Shown here: positions 10,655 to 21,240 of the stretch, piece after piece
Position numbering within the stretch: the first letter of the stretch is position 1
Layout of the letters: each line of letters begins with the position of its first letter
Assembly: GCA_036877525.1 (NCBI GenBank)
Contig: JAZGTH010000007.1
Span: 12,361,501 to 12,425,500 of the forward strand
Direction: 5' to 3'
Origin: Chromobotia macracanthus
Taxonomy: Eukaryota; Chordata; Actinopteri; Cypriniformes; Botiidae
DNA length: 64,000 nucleotides
Notes under the pieces: model-generated
Databases searched by the model: none
Told to the model about the DNA's origin: nothing
What the model saw: the letters and a program-made list of their open reading frames with translations, nothing else
Program-made: the position numbers and the translations under genes

Positions 10655-11225
10655 AGCTCTTGAAAGAATTAAGAGACCACTGCAAAATTATCAGTTTCTC
10701 TAGTTTTACTCTTTATAGGTATGTTTAAATAAAATTAAAATTTTTATTTTATTCTATAAACTACTGTCAACTCCCAAATTCTAAATAAATATATTGTCAT
10801 CTAGAGCATTTATTTGCAGACAATTTGCTCTGGTCAAAACATCAAAAAATATGTAGTGTTTCCAGGCCTCGGATAATGCAAAGAAAACAAGTTCATACTA
10901 ATTTTTAAACAACACAACACAAAATGTTTTAACTTTTAACTTTAAAAGTTCAAAAATTGGTATTTGGTGGAATAACCCTGGTTTTTAATCACAGCTTTCA
11001 TGCGTCAGTGTATGGTCTCCATCAGTCTTTCACATTGCTGTTGGGTGACTTCATGCTCTCCTGGTGCAAAAATTCAAACAGCTCGGCTTTGTTTGATGTC
11101 TTGTGACCATCCATCTTCCTCTTGATCACATTCCAAAGGTTTTCAATTGAGAAGCAAGTTTCTTCCAGGACAACCTTGTATGTGGCTTGGTTCATGGGCC
11201 CTTCACAAAAACCAATTTGCTCAAT
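10655..11225 (-). mobile_element. Tc1/mariner transposon remnant with transposase C-terminus
   Basis: The minus strand encodes the end of a DDE transposase: IENLWNVIKRKMDGHK, then SNKAELFEFLHQE (about 11,150-11,050), after MNQATYKVVLEETCFS. The low-coordinate end carries agctcttgaaagaattaaga, typical of the terminal repeat of an abundant fish Tc1-like family. The 5' two-thirds is absent; the sequence is cut at 11,225/11,226 by the LTR of gypsy copy B, so the gypsy element probably inserted into or replaced it. Confidence 0.7.
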
Positions 11226-11602
11226 TGCAGACTCAGGAACACAGATGGGTAAGTACCAAACATGCGGTTTATTAAGATGTTAACAAAGGCAAGTGAAACA
11301 GGTGAGTATCAATAGTATAATAGCTGTTGAGTAAATGGAGACAGATCTGTAACGTAGATGATGTCTTTACAAGATCGTGGTAGAAGGAGGAGATGACGGG
11401 GAAAACAATGGAAATCTGTATCAGGTAAGTATCTTGCATGGCAATGAGTCCTTTTCCAACTGGAGACCAGACAATGTTCCTGAGGGAAGTGTGTGCTCTT
11501 ATAGTGCAGGTGGTGATTGGGAAATGATAAACAAGTGAATGTGATTAGTATTCTGGTGAGTGAAATCGTTGACTGGGGGTGGAGCCTGGTGTTTCCGTAA
11601 CA
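11226..11602 (-). mobile_element. 3' LTR of Ty3/gypsy copy B
   Basis: A 377-bp LTR in minus orientation, starting TGTTACGGAAACACCAGG at 11,602 and ending GAGTCTGCA at 11,226. A purine-rich run (GGAGAGGGGGGTTC on the minus strand, 11,603-11,618) lies immediately upstream in the expected polypurine-tract position. The same LTR family is seen in copy C (9,283-10,611) and as a 34-bp 5' scrap at 20,238-20,271. Confidence 0.8.
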
Positions 11603-12293
11603 GAACCCCCCTCTCCATGGCTCACTCCTGAGGGCCGAAATACCCGAAATACATCATGGGGGACATCCTCGACCTCTGGGGGCTGGAGCTTGGGGATGAG
11701 GGGCATGGAATTCTGCCAGCAGATTGGAATTAAGTATGTCGTCTTTGGGGACCCAGGATCTATCTTCGGGTCCATACCCTTCCCAGTCGACCAGGTATTC
11801 TAATTTGCCCCATGACGCCGGGAGCCCAGGATCTCCTTCACCGAGTAGACCGTTCAATCTTTCAATACCAAAGGGAGGGGGGTCGTTGACTGGAGAGACA
11901 GGTGAGTGATAGGGTTTTAAAAGTGAAACATGGAATGTGGGGTGGATGCGGCACTGTGATGGGAGTTTGAGTTCGTAGGTGACCAGGTTGGGAAGGGACC
12001 AATGAACCTGGGACTCAGCTTTTTACATGGGAGTCTTAAGCGGATGTCCCTGGTGGAGAGCCAAACCTTCTGTCCTGATTGAAAAATTGGTGTAGGGCCT
12101 CTCCGGACAGCCGCATGATGTTGGTGAGGTCTGATAGCTCGCTGAAGGTGTTAGTGTGCTGAGTCCCATACACTCTGTCACTCTCCTGGAACCAATGAGT
12201 AACAGATGGGACATCTGAGGGTTCCACTGAAGTACACACTGGAAGGGAGTGAGATCTGTGGTGGGTTGGTGAAGGGAGTTTTGTGCGTACTCC
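11603..12293 (-). pseudogene. Gypsy B integrase C-terminal half and chromodomain
   Basis: Minus-strand frames give EYAQNSLHQPTTDLTPFQCV right at the 12,293 edge, then a SDVPSVTHWFQESDRVYGTQ block, and finally a chromodomain KLEYLVDWEGYGPEDRSWVP with DDILNSNLLAEFHAPHPQ (11,815-11,690) before a proline/arginine-rich end and the LTR. Frameshifts separate the blocks. The N-terminal half of the same integrase is on the far side of the retrovirus, at 19,491-20,200. Confidence 0.85.
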
Positions 12294-12570
12294 TGTTGTG
12301 GTTTTCCTTTTCGCACTTCTTAGTAACACTCTTGAGTCTCAGGTTTTGATGCCAAAAGATAGACTTTATTGCTGAAACAATCAAGCTGAGTTTTCTATAG
12401 AGAACTGTTTGTGGGAAGGGTCTTTATAGAAGTTTTCTCACGCACACATCAAAATGAGTTAATCTGTAGTTACTGTAGTTACTGTAGGGTCTGTAGTTAC
12501 TGTGTTCCACCCCTGGGTAAAATAATGTGTACAGGATTCCTTTACATTTTGGTTAATAAAATCTTCCTCA
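12294..12570 (-). repeat. Endogenous retrovirus 3' LTR
   Basis: A 277-bp LTR whose two ends match the 5' LTR at 19,174-19,490 (minus-strand TGAGGAAGATTTTATTAACC start and AAAACCACAACA end). Compared with the 5' LTR it lacks a block of about 50 bp and has an internal tandem expansion of ctgtagtta (12,471-12,501). Confidence 0.9.
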
Positions 12571-14260
12571 TGTTCCCCCTTTGAGACATTCACGTCTCAC
12601 TTTCATCGCTTTTTCCCAAAGTGCACTTTCATAATTCAGTCTCTTTTGTTAAGCTATCTAGTGACTAAGTCAAGTTACGCAGTTTTGTTAATAATGACGG
12701 ATTCATGCAACAGCACTTTGGAAGAGAGCAGGACCAAACTTCTCTCACTCTTGACTAGAAAGGAGTAAAAGATCCTCTCTCTCTAATCCTCATTTAAAAT
12801 AGAACAGTGTTATAAGCATGGGCGTGCATTTGTTTCAGCCCTACCTGTGGTTGTCACAGTTGTGTAGAATATATAACAATAAAATAAAAGGAGAGTAAAT
12901 GTAAACAATAAAAAAGAGTGGATAAGGGTAAATAAGAATTAATACAAAGACAAAAATAGAATATGCATAATATGAAAACAAACTAAAAGACAATATCAAG
13001 GTTTAGATTACAGATACATTTGTTTATAATTCATTCTTAATCTTCATCGGAGGAACTTGAAGTCTCATCTGCCAGTTGCAAATTCAATACAGTTTTACAA
13101 AGCAAGTCCTATTGGGTTGACCTATTGAATCTATGTATACTTTAGGGTCTGGCATATAACTCTTAACTCTGTGATTAATTGTGTTATTTTTTCCCAATGA
13201 GGATTTGGAATCCCATTCTATTATATGGATTTCTTGTATCAGTCATACTCTAGTACATTTTCCTCTCCATCCCAGGGGTAAGGAAGGTATAAGTTTTCTT
13301 TTCCCACAAATCAAAAAAAAGTCTGCTAAAGCTATTGTTTGATCCTTATACATGTCTGTTGCAGGTAATGATATAGTTTCATTTTTACAAGTATCAGCTG
13401 GCCTTATTTCCTCTTCTTTTCTCATTCCTGATGCTTGCAGTGGTGGGAAGTCCATAGAATCATCAACATTTCAAAATGTCATTGTATCTAAATTACAAAT
13501 GACACTGCATTTTCCTTTAAAGTGTCCTACATTTATGACCCCTGCGGGTTTGACGAAGCACTCATACTCTTTACTATAGTCTATGGTATACCATAGTGGA
13601 ATTTCTACCAGGTCATTTTGTACTTTTATTTATATCAAAGCTTGTACACTTAGCTCTCAATCGTGGTATATGCTGAAAGAGCAGCTTTTGTTTAGCATTA
13701 CTTAGGAAGCCTAAACATTCAGCTGGACAAAAAGGTCTGGTGTCTTTTTCCAAATTACAAAAGTCTCTGTTGAATTCAGCACAATGTTCATAACTGAATG
13801 GATTCAGTACTACTATTACTTGGCTCATTGGGGTTTTAGTACAGAATAGGCAATTTTTCTTTTTCAGCTCTGTTGTTGTTAAGGTAGCCCATTCAAAACA
13901 TTGATTACTCAGGGCTGTTTCTCATAAAACATTTAAGTTGATATCGGCTTCATCCATGCCATACTCCTTCTCGATGCTCCTACATTGTTTTTCATACAAT
14001 CCCAGTTCAACTGTATTCAGGATGTAGTTACTGGGTCTCTTTAAGGGTTGAAAAGTTAATGGTAAAGAAGTGTGAGTCTGAGTTATGGGATCTGGAGTTG
14101 TGATGTTGACTGTAGCTTGAACTTGTGACAAGCATATGATGATCAGGCATATTATGAGTGTTATTATTTTCATTGTTTGGTTCAACATCTTCTGCCACAC
14201 TTTCCACTTCTTTTTTTCCACTGTCAGACTTTCTTGCTTGCTTGTTTCCAGTCTGTTTTC
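12571..14260 (-). pseudogene. Endogenous retrovirus env remnant
   Basis: The minus strand starts env after the integrase end: a lysine-rich start, then a strongly hydrophobic segment (IITLIICLIIICLSQVQA) that looks like a signal peptide, then surface-subunit-like sequence to 13,922. Further pieces in other frames contain cysteine-rich blocks (CAEFNRDFCNLEKDTRPFCP at 13,828-13,613; ADFFLICGKRKLIP at 13,455-13,243). I see no fusion peptide, immunosuppressive-like domain or transmembrane subunit; the stretch down to 12,571 is AT-rich and unrecognisable. Env mediates receptor binding and entry in intact viruses; this copy cannot. Confidence 0.7.
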
Positions 14261-15750
14261 TCCTGTTGTTGTTTTCTCTTTAGGAACCCTTGTGCAGTGG
14301 TTCAGATGATACCAGGTGTTGCTTCCTTCCACTTGGACTGCCTTTGGAGTAGCTGCTGTCACTTTATATGGTCCTTCCCTTCTCGGTTCATTCCATTTCC
14401 TCCTGAATACCCTTAAATAGACTTGATCCCCTGGGGCTATTGGACAGACGGTCTCTGTCTCCTCACATGGCTCCTTTCTTAGCAGTTAGTTTTTTCATGT
14501 ATGATCTTAATTCCATTTGTAATTGTTCTAATAGGGGCCCTTTGTATAGGTCTCTGCTGCATGGTACAGGCATAGGTCGACCAGTAAGCATTTAATGCGG
14601 TGTTTCAAGTTCTCTCATTGGAGCTGTTTTTATAGCATAATCTTCTATCCAATCAATACTGAAGCCAGTCATTCCTAAAAAAGGTCATCGTCCGGTCTGC
14701 TGTTTGTGGCAATGGTGCTTTACTTATGCCTTCTAAGTGTGCTAAATATTCAACCTGTGGCAGGCAATATTGCAGTTTGGTTTTAGATACTTTGTGACCT
14801 TCTTGGGCTGATTTTGTAAGCACTTTAATAGAATCTCTATGACACTGTTTCAGTGATGTTGAACAAATCATTAAAGCATACATGTATTGCAGCAGTGTGC
14901 TATCTAGCATGAGGTTTTCTAAATCAGCTTTAAGAACCTGATTAAATATATGGGGTGAATGCCTGTGGTAGGTAAACGCAAACAGGTGTCTACTTTCCTC
15001 TGCCACTGGGATGCTGAAAAATGCAGAACAAAGATCAATTACTGTAAAGTATTTGGCATCAGGAGGGACATTTGCCAACAGCGTGTGTGGGTTAGGAACA
15101 TCAGCTGGCCAATCCTCCACTATATCATTGACTGCTCTCAAATCATGGACAAGACGCCATTTAGCTTTGTTTGTTTAAAGTATAGGATAAATGGGAGTGT
15201 TGCAATAACTGTTGGTTTCTATTAACACTTCAGCTTTTAGTCTTTCAATTGTATCCCTTATACCTAATTCAGCCTCTGGGCTTAAAGGATATAGCCTTTT
15301 TCAGGGTAGGCGTGCATTTGGTTTAAGTTGCACTTGTATTGGGCATGCTGACTTTACCAACTCTACATCAGTCTCATGCTGAGACCATAGCTCAGCTGGC
15401 ACTTGTTGTTCAACTTCCTGTAAAAGTTCAGAGATCATACTTTCTAATTCTGGTGTTGACATCATTTGTACTCGTTGCTTCTGGTTAATGACTACCTCCT
15501 GAGGAATACCTAGCAAAGACGTACCAAACAAAAGTTTTATGTAATTCTTGTTAGCAGAATGAAAAATCAATGGATTTGTTGTAGGCTCCCATTTGCTTTG
15601 TGCAGCTTTTTTCATCATTGGTCCTAGATCCTTTGTTTCCCAATTTTTTCCTACATATAAAAATATATGTGGAATAGAATCATTTACATCGAACCATCTC
15701 TTTATGAACTCAATTTCTGTTATTTTCATGGCTGCTCCCTGTTTGGCCTC
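14261..15750 (-). pseudogene. Endogenous retrovirus pol remnant (RT and integrase end)
   Basis: On the minus strand, a protease/RT-leading segment (15,729-15,301) is followed by RT sequence with RAVNDIVEDWPADVPNPHTL and YFTVIDLCSAFFSIPVAEES (15,141 to about 14,980), so the first catalytic aspartate (VIDLC) is present. The box normally read Y-x-D-D is YMYA at 14,875-14,886, losing both aspartates. Thumb, RNase H and most of integrase are deleted. From about 14,640 the frame is integrase C-terminal sequence (MLTGRPMPVPCSRDLYKGP, then GDQVYLRVFRRKWNEP and WYHLNHCTRVP). Frames are broken in several places. Confidence 0.82.
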
Positions 15751-15754
15751 CCCA

Positions 15755-18112
15755 GGGGTTCACAGAACCACGAAACGGTGCCTGACCCCAAGCACCTGTG
15801 GCCATGGATTGATAGGGCAGTCTCTTCTGTTATGTCCGGCTGTCCACTCCCAGCACACTCCTGGAGGAAAATTTATAGCTTTGCCTCTCCCTCTCTGTCT
15901 CCATGCTTGAGTTTTTCTTTTCCACCCAAGAGGCCCGTGTTGTTTCATAAACATTGACTATGGGGGTAGGTGTAGATTTACGGTTGCAGGGATTGCTGCA
16001 GGAGTTGTATGGACAGTTGGTTGTGAAGCATTTACAGACACCATTACTGTCATTTGGTTAGACTCTTCTTTCTTTATGACTGCTTGAATCTTATGTTTGA
16101 CTGTTAGTTCTTCAAGCTGTAATAGAGTTAGTTTTCTAGTTTTCATTCTTTCTGTACAGTTTCACTGCATGAGACACATGGTCACAAAACTGTTTGTGTG
16201 GCTTGGAGTTCAGACCGACTACATCTTCTAACTTACTCTTTACAGCTTGTGGCATGGCTTCTATTACAGCGTTTCTGAACAATATAGCTATTAGAGGGTC
16301 TCCTTCTGGATGCCCTTCAGTCTCTTGCTTCCATCTTTTCAATTGTCTCTGAACAGATGTGACTGGGTTTTAAGTTTCCCCCAACTGCTCGCCCTTCAAT
16401 GCTTTAGGGTTTACTTTGGTTGGATATTCAGCACATAGTGCTTGCCATACGGCAGGGTGGTAAACATTAAAAGTAGTACCGTCCATGTAATGTGAGTCTA
16501 CAGCTCTCTCTAAGCCAGATGCTTGAAGGATTTCTTCCATCTTCGCACCTCTTATAATTTTTGCTAGGAGTGCTTTGATGTCACACACAGCTAAAAGCTT
16601 GCCCATAGTTTCTTCTTCAAATACTGTAATCCATTTCCCAGCCCCCTCGTGCATGCCAGGTATCTTAAGACCCTGCGCTCCTTTAATTAAAATAGGGAAT
16701 TGTTTTGCCAATGGTCTAAGCCTCGTCTTCATCAGACGAGGACTCCTTTTCACCTTCTTCTTCTTCTCAACAGTTTATCCGTCAGGAACACAACAGAGAT
16801 CCAGTAGCGGTTTACAGTGTTTATTTAGACAGAGAATTTCACAGTCAGAATAACAGAGAAAACAGGTGCAGGATGGCTCTGGCGCAGGCAGAGGGCAGAG
16901 AGGAGGGCAGCGGGAACCAGGAGGGTGAGCAGGAGGGCGGCTGAGCGGCAGATGGGCGGAGAAGCAGGCGATCGGACAGAGGGGAGCAGGAGAGGCACTG
17001 CGGAATCCGGGGAGGGAGAGAGAGATTGTGAAGAACCAGAGCGGCGATCTGCAAAAGAGGAAGGGGGAGACAAACAGGAAAAGACAGCGGACAAGGCTTG
17101 AGTCTCTAACAGGACTAGACAAGACAAGGTCAGGTAGCGGTATCTACCGAGACGATCTGACAATGGACGTAACACGAGAGGGGTAAATAAACGGAGGGAA
17201 ATTAACAGGAACAGTTGCGGTGAATAATGACAAACAAGGAAACAAGGAGGGTGGGGACACGCGGACGCTGGAGCATGTGGTGAGCTGTTAAACAATGCCG
17301 CGTGCTTCCAACAGAAAATGACAACACGGGCACAAGAGAGACGAGGACTAACAGAAAACCCGGGGCGTACACACCGCAGACCTGACATTATCTGTTTCAG
17401 CCATAAGCTTTCCTGCCTCCTCAATATTCTATCTAACTCTTCCTCAAATACCCTTGCTTCTACTTCAATTTCCTCTTCTACCCATCCTGTCTGTTTTGTT
17501 TAAACTGTGTTTTTATTTTCTCCAAAGCTGTCTGTACTTGTTTATAACAGTCTAAATTCCTTTTCCTCTAAGTTCCTCTAAATTCCAGGCCTTTCTTTTC
17601 ACTCTTATCCTGCCTGCTTTTTAGTCTTACTTTAGTCTTTTAGGCCTTCTTTGTTTTTCATCTCTTATCTCCACATTTCCTTCCATCTGCGTCTCTCCAG
17701 TAACTTCTACCACTCCTTTGAGTAATGGAAATTGACCTTCAGAGGTCACATAAGGAGGAGGATCTGCAAACTCGTCCTCCTTTTTCTTTAGCTCTCTGTC
17801 TGCCTCCTTCAGAATTTTTCTAGCCTGTTTTATGTTTTCATTAATTTTCCTTTTTTTAAATATTGTTAACACTTCTTGTTCTCTTTTTCTTTTTTCTTCT
17901 CTTTTTTTCTGCTTCTGACCCATATCTTTAGTTTTGTCATTTTTTACCCATGTTTCCATCTCCTCACACAATGCTACATCAAATGTTCCCTCTTTAGTCC
18001 ATTTTGTCATCATGTGTTTTGTTCTCTTCTGCCATTTTTTAGAGAGCTTATCTATAAGTTCTTTACACAGGGGATACTTTACTCCCAAAAGTTCTACAGG
18101 AGTTGTTGCCAT
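15755..18112 (-). pseudogene. Endogenous retrovirus gag, interrupted
   Basis: Gag starts at the minus-strand ATG at 18,110-18,112. The matrix-like N-terminus (to 17,627) is lysine-rich with a coiled-coil-like stretch and a PPPY late-domain motif at 17,750-17,761. A solo LTR interrupts the gene at 16,780-17,387. Capsid blocks follow at 16,753-16,370 and 16,342-16,136. The nucleocapsid end near 15,860-15,820 holds a degenerate zinc knuckle (CWEWTAGHNRRDC), where the second cysteine is tryptophan and the spacing is one residue short. Stops at 17,627, about 16,370 and 16,136 break the frame. Confidence 0.8.
16780..17387 (-). mobile_element. Solo LTR inserted in the retroviral gag, with 5-bp target duplication
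   Basis: A 608-bp block unlike its surroundings (GC-richer, with serine/proline-rich shadow frames) is flanked by the direct repeat ttatc (16,775-16,779 and 17,388-17,392). On the minus strand it starts TGTCAGGTCTGCGG and ends GTTCCTGACG, close to the canonical TG...CA ends. A gtgtttatttag stretch near its low-coordinate end gives a minus-strand AATAAA-like signal. No internal genes are present, so it is a solo LTR left by LTR-LTR recombination. Retroviral gag sequence continues on both sides. Confidence 0.8.
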
Positions 18113-19153
18113 AATTTTTTCAATACTGCAAACCTTTACCTTTCAATTGTTTCCACTCAAACTTTTATAAAATTATCAGTTTTTTCCTTTATACCTAGTA
18201 ATCAGTTCACTGCTGGTTCGCAGAGTGCTTACGTTTTTCTTCCAACTAATACCAAACAGCAATATTAGCCACTTTTCCCTCAATGTTAAGTTTTATACAT
18301 CATGTTTCCCAACCCATCATTTAGACTAGTATTCAAGTTTTATAAATAGATATACACTTAATTATAATAATAGTCTTTCAGTCACAATAATCCATACAGG
18401 TAAGAATTTTTAAGTAATACTCAGCATTCATACCAGTCCCTTTATTTGAATGGGGCTCATGTATACATTCATTTGTGTCCCTTTATTTGCAGGGCTCATA
18501 CGCTCATACTATGTCCCTTTATTTACAGGGCTCATATAATTATGCTGGATCTCTTTATTTACAGGGCTCATACACTCTTCTCAAGTGAGACAATTACGCT
18601 CCTTCCATGTGACACAGAAGGGGTAGCATTCACCGCTCACTGTTATTCACAGTCACACTTCAGTCTTGTTTGCTCAGACCATACATAGACTATACACAGC
18701 TCTTACACAAAACAAATCAAATACAATTTAAACACACAACTTAATACTCATTGATACACTTCCTCAACACAATGAAAGGCAACCCTTGCAGGATTTGATG
18801 CCTTACTAGCACTTCTCTTTAACAATCTACTATTATCTAATCTAAACTACACTTATAGAAATATTAAAAATCTGTCTTCACTGTTCTCCTCAAGACCAAA
18901 TCAACAGAAGACACAGATCAATGCATGCATTTAGTGCTTTTGGAATCAAAACCCCTTTTTTCTTTTATTTAGAAATGTTTATTTTGTTCAATTTAGTTCT
19001 ATGAATTTAGAAGAACTTAAAGTGTCTCACAACAAGCAACTCTGGCAGACAACACAACCTAACTATATAAGCAAAAACTGCTTACCTTTGGCCAATTTGT
19101 TGTGTTGTTTGACCAGAATCCACCCACCATGGTCCACCCCACCGTTCTTTGGT

Positions 19154-19171
19154 GTCCCTTCATGGTCGCCA
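19154..19171 (-). promoter_or_regulatory. Primer binding site-like sequence of the provirus
   Basis: Two bases after the 5' LTR end, the minus strand reads TGGCGACCATGAAGGGAC, beginning with the TGG that pairs with a tRNA CCA tail. Position and start fit a retroviral primer binding site. I cannot assign the tRNA with confidence. Confidence 0.65.
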
Positions 19172-19173
19172 AT

Positions 19174-19490
19174 TGTTGTGGTTTTCCTTTTCGCACTTCT
19201 TAGTAACACTCTTGAGTCTCAGGTTTTGATGCCAAAAGATAGACTTTATTGCTGAAACAATCCAGCCGAGTTTTCTATAGAAAACTGTTTGTGCCTGGTT
19301 GGGGAAGGGTCTTTATAGGAGTCTTCTCATGCACACGTCAAAATGAGTTAATGGGGGTCTGTAGTTACTATCTTCGACCCCTGGGCCCCTTACACTAACA
19401 AGAGACCTGCTTGCACAGTAGAGTAGAACTATAATGGTAAAATAATGTGTACATGATTCCTTTACATTTTGGTTAATAAAATCCTCCTCA
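19174..19490 (-). repeat. Endogenous retrovirus 5' LTR
   Basis: A 317-bp LTR paired with the one at 12,294-12,570. Most positions are shared, including the gataga-ctttattgctg segment that on the minus strand supplies an AATAAAG polyadenylation signal. It has about 50 bp (near 19,387-19,437) not present in the 3' LTR, as well as scattered substitutions, so the provirus is not recent. Confidence 0.9.
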
Positions 19491-20271
19491 AGCCCAGGCA
19501 ATGTTGCGGTTCTAGGAGTTCTGGTGGGCATGGCAGAAGGTACCGAAGATACAGACATATCTCCTGGATCTTCCTTTCGGTTTGGCCTTTGCTTTGGGGG
19601 TGATACCTAGAAGATAGGTTGACAGTCAAACCTAGGAGGGAGAAAAACGATCTCCAGACTCATGAGATGAACTGGGGACCTCTGTCAGAGACAATGTCTT
19701 TGGGGATACCAAAATTTCAAAATACTTCATTGAAAAGAACTTCCACTGTTTCCATAGTAGTTGGGAGTCCTTTCAGTGGTACCAGACGAGAAGCTTTGGA
19801 GAATCTGTCCACTGCTACAAGGATACAGGTGTTTCCATCTGATGTTGGTAGGTCCGTAATGAAATCCACTCCTAGGTGTGACCAGGGACGCCGAGGAATG
19901 GGAAGGGGTAGTAGTTTAGTTAGACATTGCACATTCCTGCATTCTCTCACGTACCTTCTGGTGTCCTTTGCCATGCCAGGCCACCAGAAGCGATCTTTTA
20001 GCAGTGAGAGGGTTCTGTTCTACCCTAGGATGACCCGTGCCCAGAGAGGTGTGCGTTGCATGGATGAGGGGTGTCCTCTCACTTCGGGGTATGTATGTGT
20101 GGTTTGGTGGACAACCCGACAGAGCAGGGTCAGAACACTGGCTGCTGTGATGTTGTCATCAATGTTGTCAGAGGACCTCTGAGACGTGGTGGCAATATTC
20201 TGCCTCATTCTGGGAGTACACTAGGATGTCATCGATCCTGACTGGGGGCGGAGCCTGGTGTTTCCGTGACA
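19491..20271 (-). pseudogene. Gypsy B integrase N-terminal half and 5' LTR scrap
   Basis: On the minus strand, 20,271-20,238 is the first 34 bp of the gypsy B LTR (TGTCACGGAAACACCAGG). This is joined directly to Pol sequence, so most of the 5' LTR, gag, protease and RT are deleted. Integrase follows: zinc-binding region, DTRRYVRECRNVQCLTKLLP, then the core HLGVDFITDLPTSDGNTC and LVAVDRFSKASRLVPLKG (19,974-19,717), then a worn KGQTERKIQEI-type block and NIAWA right at 19,491. The next residues of the same domain (EYAQNS) are at 12,293 beyond the retrovirus. Confidence 0.85.
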
Positions 20272-20864
20272 GTGCCTGTAAGTCTGTGTCTCTCGACCAG
20301 GTCTGGGTCTAGATTTCAAATAATAGACAGATCCATGCACAAATTTAAGAACTCTAATGCAGAGCTATGATGTCACTGCAGTTTATCATCAGATTCATTA
20401 AATGATAAGCTGTTTCCTGACAAAAGCAGTTTCTTCACTGTAGTGAAGCCTCTCCCCCATTGACATTAAAAAAAGGTCTCTGGTCTCCTTTCCTTACGGG
20501 TTTCATGCTAAGATTTCCTTTTGGTGCGTGCACAGAAACCGAGTTTGGTAATTTAGGTCAAATCAGTATTTTTTTAAATAAAAATTGACTGATTTTTATC
20601 TAAAACTCATGTCAACACTATGTCCAAGAAAAAAATTCAAACCATGAATTTCATTAGATTCATTATATTGTTATCATATAATTTACATGTAAAGTAACTT
20701 TTTATAAAGGATTTACAGTTAACAGTATAGTTAGGTTTATATGCTATTTTAATAAAACTGCTTATAAATGAAATATATATGTTTACCATATATGGCCATA
20801 ACATACAATACTGTATAAAAAACATCATATATGTATTTAAAATATATGTATGTATATACTGTAT
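20272..20864. other. Intergenic, no recognised feature
   Basis: AT-rich sequence without recognisable coding, repeat or RNA content. Several weak open frames here look like chance. Confidence 0.5.
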
Positions 20865-21204
20865 TGTGCAAAAGTCTTAGGCATATTAGTATTTTCATAC
20901 CCAAAAATTTTAAGCAAGTTATTTATATCTTTTGTTTTAGTGTCAGTAGGAATTATAAGATTACATTTCCAAACATTCTTTTTGCCATTAATTGTAATAA
21001 TCCAGGGAGACTTTTGTATGCACAAGGAGACTGCTACCTGCAAAGCTGCCTGAAAAGCTGAAAAGCTATGTGCATGTTTACCAACGACAAATCACAGACA
21101 GACTCGATGACTGTCAGATCAGATCTTTCTGTGTAGCACTGGCTGTTGTCAGTCTCCTTGTGCATACAAAAATCTCACTGGATTATTACAATTAATGGCA
21201 AAAA

Positions 21205-21240
<36 letters not shown>
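20865..21240. repeat. Foldback element (54-bp inverted arms) and AT tract
   Basis: Arms at about 20,979-21,033 and 21,150-21,204 are reverse complements with only about two mismatches (ttttgccattaattgtaata ... caaggagactg). They enclose a ~115-bp loop. A preceding tgcaaaagtcttaggcat block (20,867-20,884) resembles the ends of fish Tc1-like MITEs. A (TA)n tract of about 34 bp (21,206-21,239) follows directly. No coding capacity. Confidence 0.75.

Larger units (their letters stand above)
12294..19490 (-). mobile_element. Endogenous retrovirus provirus, class I-like, degraded
   Basis: A provirus of about 7.2 kb on the minus strand is bounded by related LTRs that begin TGAGGA and end CCACAACA. 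Internal order from the 5' side: primer-binding-site-like sequence, leader, gag with a PPPY motif, a short pol with reverse transcriptase and the integrase C-terminus, and an env remnant starting with a hydrophobic signal segment. The gene order and the overlap of integrase end with env start resemble gamma/epsilon-type fish retroviruses. Every gene has stops, frameshifts or deletions. It lies inside the integrase gene of a gypsy element, and a foreign solo LTR lies inside its gag. Confidence 0.88.

Noticed and set aside
16825..17424. A 199-codon minus-strand open frame rich in Ser, Pro and Leu
   Set aside because: It lies almost entirely within the solo LTR, has low-complexity composition and matches no family; open by composition.
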